This document shows, one piece after another, positions 7,439 to 7,864 of a stretch of DNA of 7,864 nt. The stretch spans positions 1 to 7,864 of the forward strand of contig CABUSL010000100.1 of NCBI GenBank assembly GCA_902494295.1, in the 5' to 3' direction. The position numbers and the translations under genes were made by a program. Position 1 is the first letter of the stretch; each line of letters starts with the position of its first letter. The notes beneath the pieces were generated by a model. That model did not search any database and was not told the origin of the DNA. It saw only the letters and a list, made by a program, of their open reading frames with translations. The DNA is from an uncultured Collinsella sp. Its GTDB lineage: Bacteria > Actinomycetota > Coriobacteriia > Coriobacteriales > Coriobacteriaceae.

Positions 7439-7591
7439 GCCCCTGAGAGCCGCGGGAGCCGGGCGGCGCATATGAACTTTATCGCGAGTTCCGCACGCAA
7501 AGGAAAGCACTTAATGTGCTTTCCGTCTTGCGCAGGACTGTAGAGCAGGAAAGTTCATATGCGCCGCCCGGCTCCCGCGGCCCTCAGGGGC
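7439..7591. repeat. Long-hairpin element 2 (42-bp inverted arms, 69-nt core)
   Basis: The left arm 7439-7480 and right arm 7550-7591 are complementary over 42 bp with one mismatch (A7448 against C7582, which would be a G-U pair in a minus-strand RNA). The core 7481-7549 is the reverse complement of the element 1 core, except in the apical stem. That stem is GGAAAGCAC (7502-7510) with GTGCTTTCC (7516-7524), replacing the element 1 stem by four compensated base-pair changes. The arm sequence differs from element 1 but keeps the same plan: GC-rich outside, then ATAT and TTT next to the core. No target-site duplication is evident at the borders. Confidence 0.9.
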
Positions 7592-7688
7592 ATCTCTCAT
7601 GCAAAAACTTTTGTCGGGTAAAGTCCGAGGTCAGTGGCGTTTTATACCGAGAAATCCAAAAAAGTTGAAAATTCATTACAAATTTGCG

Positions 7689-7717
7689 TTGACTTTAGGT
7701 AACTAAAGTTTCATACT
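7689..7717 (+). promoter_or_regulatory. Sigma70-type promoter for the leader and downstream operon
   Basis: TTGACT (7689-7694) and CATACT (7712-7717) lie 17 bp apart, matching the consensus at 5 of 6 and 4 of 6 positions. The 30-40 bases upstream are rich in A and T tracts (about 7656-7685), like an UP element. Transcription would begin near 7724 and give a leader containing the short ORF and the hairpins described next. Confidence 0.75.
7692..7709. promoter_or_regulatory. Perfect dyad in the promoter spacer (candidate operator)
   Basis: ACTTTAG (7692-7698) and CTAAAGT (7703-7709) are perfect inverted 7-mers around GTAA. The dyad overlaps the end of the -35 box and fills most of the spacer, so a protein bound here would block RNA polymerase. 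The TTAGGTAACTAA centre vaguely recalls boxes of DtxR-family metal regulators, but the match is too loose to name the regulator. Confidence 0.6.
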
Positions 7718-7788
7718 CCTTTTCAACCACTGGGGGATGTGAACACGCACGGATCGTTCGCATCATGATTGAAGAGGATTTCTTAGAC

Positions 7789-7833
7789 ATGTTCACGCAT
7801 CAGCTAAACATTATCAGCGTAGTAATTATCTGA
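7789..7833 (+). CDS. Leader peptide rich in Ile/Val (branched-chain amino acid attenuator)
   Basis: The 14-codon ORF encodes MFTHQLNIISVVII and stops at TGA 7831-7833. Seven of its last nine residues are Leu, Ile or Val, the mark of an ilv/leu-type attenuation peptide that senses charged branched-chain tRNAs. GAAGAGG (7771-7777) precedes this ATG by 11 nt. An in-frame ATG at 7765 would give a 22-residue form with the same C-terminus, and which start is used is open. CTA and GTA codons are probably uncommon in a genome of this GC content, which would sharpen ribosome stalling. The ORF lies just downstream of a good promoter, and its coding bases form one side of a hairpin. The regulated genes lie beyond the window. 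Confidence 0.7.
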   Translation: MFTHQLNIISVVII

Positions 7834-7837
7834 TGCG
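7796..7837 (+). promoter_or_regulatory. Leader hairpin 1:2 spanning the leader peptide
   Basis: CGCATCAG (7796-7803) and CTGATGCG (7830-7837) pair perfectly over 8 bp around 26 nt. The first strand lies in the early codons of the leader peptide and the second overlaps its stop codon, so a ribosome translating or stalled on the Ile/Val codons would control folding. This fits the pause hairpin of a classical attenuator. Confidence 0.65.
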
Positions 7838-7860
7838 GGTTAGCACATACAGCTAGCCCG
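7836..7860 (+). promoter_or_regulatory. Leader hairpin 2:3, candidate antiterminator
   Basis: CGGGTTAGC (7836-7844) pairs with GCTAGCCCG (7852-7860) over 9 bp with one G-U, around a 7-nt loop. It shares bases 7836-7837 with the preceding hairpin and abuts the rest, so the two compete or stack closely. No T-run follows within the last four bases. I therefore read it as the antiterminator, with the terminator strand outside the window; it could also be the terminator itself if T residues follow. Confidence 0.5.
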
Positions 7861-7864
7861 TACG

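Larger units (their letters stand above)
7151..7864. other. Structured intergenic region without long genes
   Basis: These 714 bases follow the tsaD stop. They hold two related long-hairpin elements (7163-7297, 7439-7591), a 141-nt spacer between them, an AT-rich tract from about 7600, and a promoter with a leader peptide and hairpins at the right edge. The open frames over the hairpins (for example 7328-7543 on plus, 6993-7340 on minus) run through the inverted repeats and have no family signature, so I do not call them genes. No clear classical terminator for the upstream operon is visible apart from the hairpin elements. Confidence 0.7.

Noticed and set aside
7328..7543. 71-codon open frame across element 2
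   Set aside because: It runs through an inverted repeat, has no convincing binding site and shows no recognisable domain.
7163..7591. Integron attC sites
   Set aside because: The hairpins have conserved internal loops as attC sites do, but I see no RYYYAAC/GTTRRRY core sites, no cassette gene and no integrase.
7163..7591. CRISPR array
   Set aside because: There are only two copies, in opposite orientation, with structure-conserving differences and no regular spacers.
7739..7768. Nine-codon GTG-start ORF before the leader peptide
   Set aside because: The purine-rich GGGGGA is only 1-2 nt from the GTG, too close for a normal start, and the peptide has no informative composition.

Overview
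The window looks like a chromosomal segment from a moderately GC-rich Gram-positive bacterium. The best guess is a gut actinomycetote of class Coriobacteriia (Collinsella-like). This guess rests on the gene order, the three-part TsaB-RimI-TsaD fusion and the codon use, not on a database match, so treat the genus as a hypothesis.

Positions 1-218 are the tail of an rRNA operon: a short stretch of 23S-5S spacer, a complete 5S rRNA (about 33-153) and a strong rho-independent terminator (190-218). Two sigma70-like promoter candidates (232-261 and 268-297) follow. They lead into a compact plus-strand operon of six genes with spacings from 14 nt overlap to 12 nt gap: acpS, a bifunctional nnrE/nnrD fusion, alr, a family 4 Fe-S uracil-DNA glycosylase, tsaE, and a 794-residue protein that joins TsaB, RimI and TsaD. 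The operon combines activation of acyl carrier protein, repair of damaged NAD(P)H, D-alanine supply for peptidoglycan, uracil removal from DNA, and N6-threonylcarbamoylation of tRNA A37 (three of the four bacterial enzymes; the TsaC/Sua5 partner is not in the window). This is the widely conserved acpS-nnr-alr-tsaE-tsaB-rimI-tsaD order, with the glycosylase inserted after alr.

Positions 7151-7864 hold no long gene but are rich in structure. First come two related long-hairpin elements (7163-7297 and 7439-7591) in opposite orientation. Each has long, nearly perfect inverted arms (33 bp and 42 bp) around a 69-nt core. The two cores are identical except for four base pairs of an internal stem, and all four changes are compensated on the other side. 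The arms differ between elements but stay complementary within each. I do not recognise this family; it is the most interesting signal here.

Further on, an AT-rich tract leads to a good promoter (7689-7717) whose spacer is filled by a perfect dyad (7692-7709). It is followed by a short leader ORF ending in Leu-Asn-Ile-Ile-Ser-Val-Val-Ile-Ile-stop and by two overlapping, mutually exclusive hairpins. This is the layout of a transcription attenuator for a branched-chain amino acid operon (ilv/leu type), whose structural genes would lie just past the right edge of the window.
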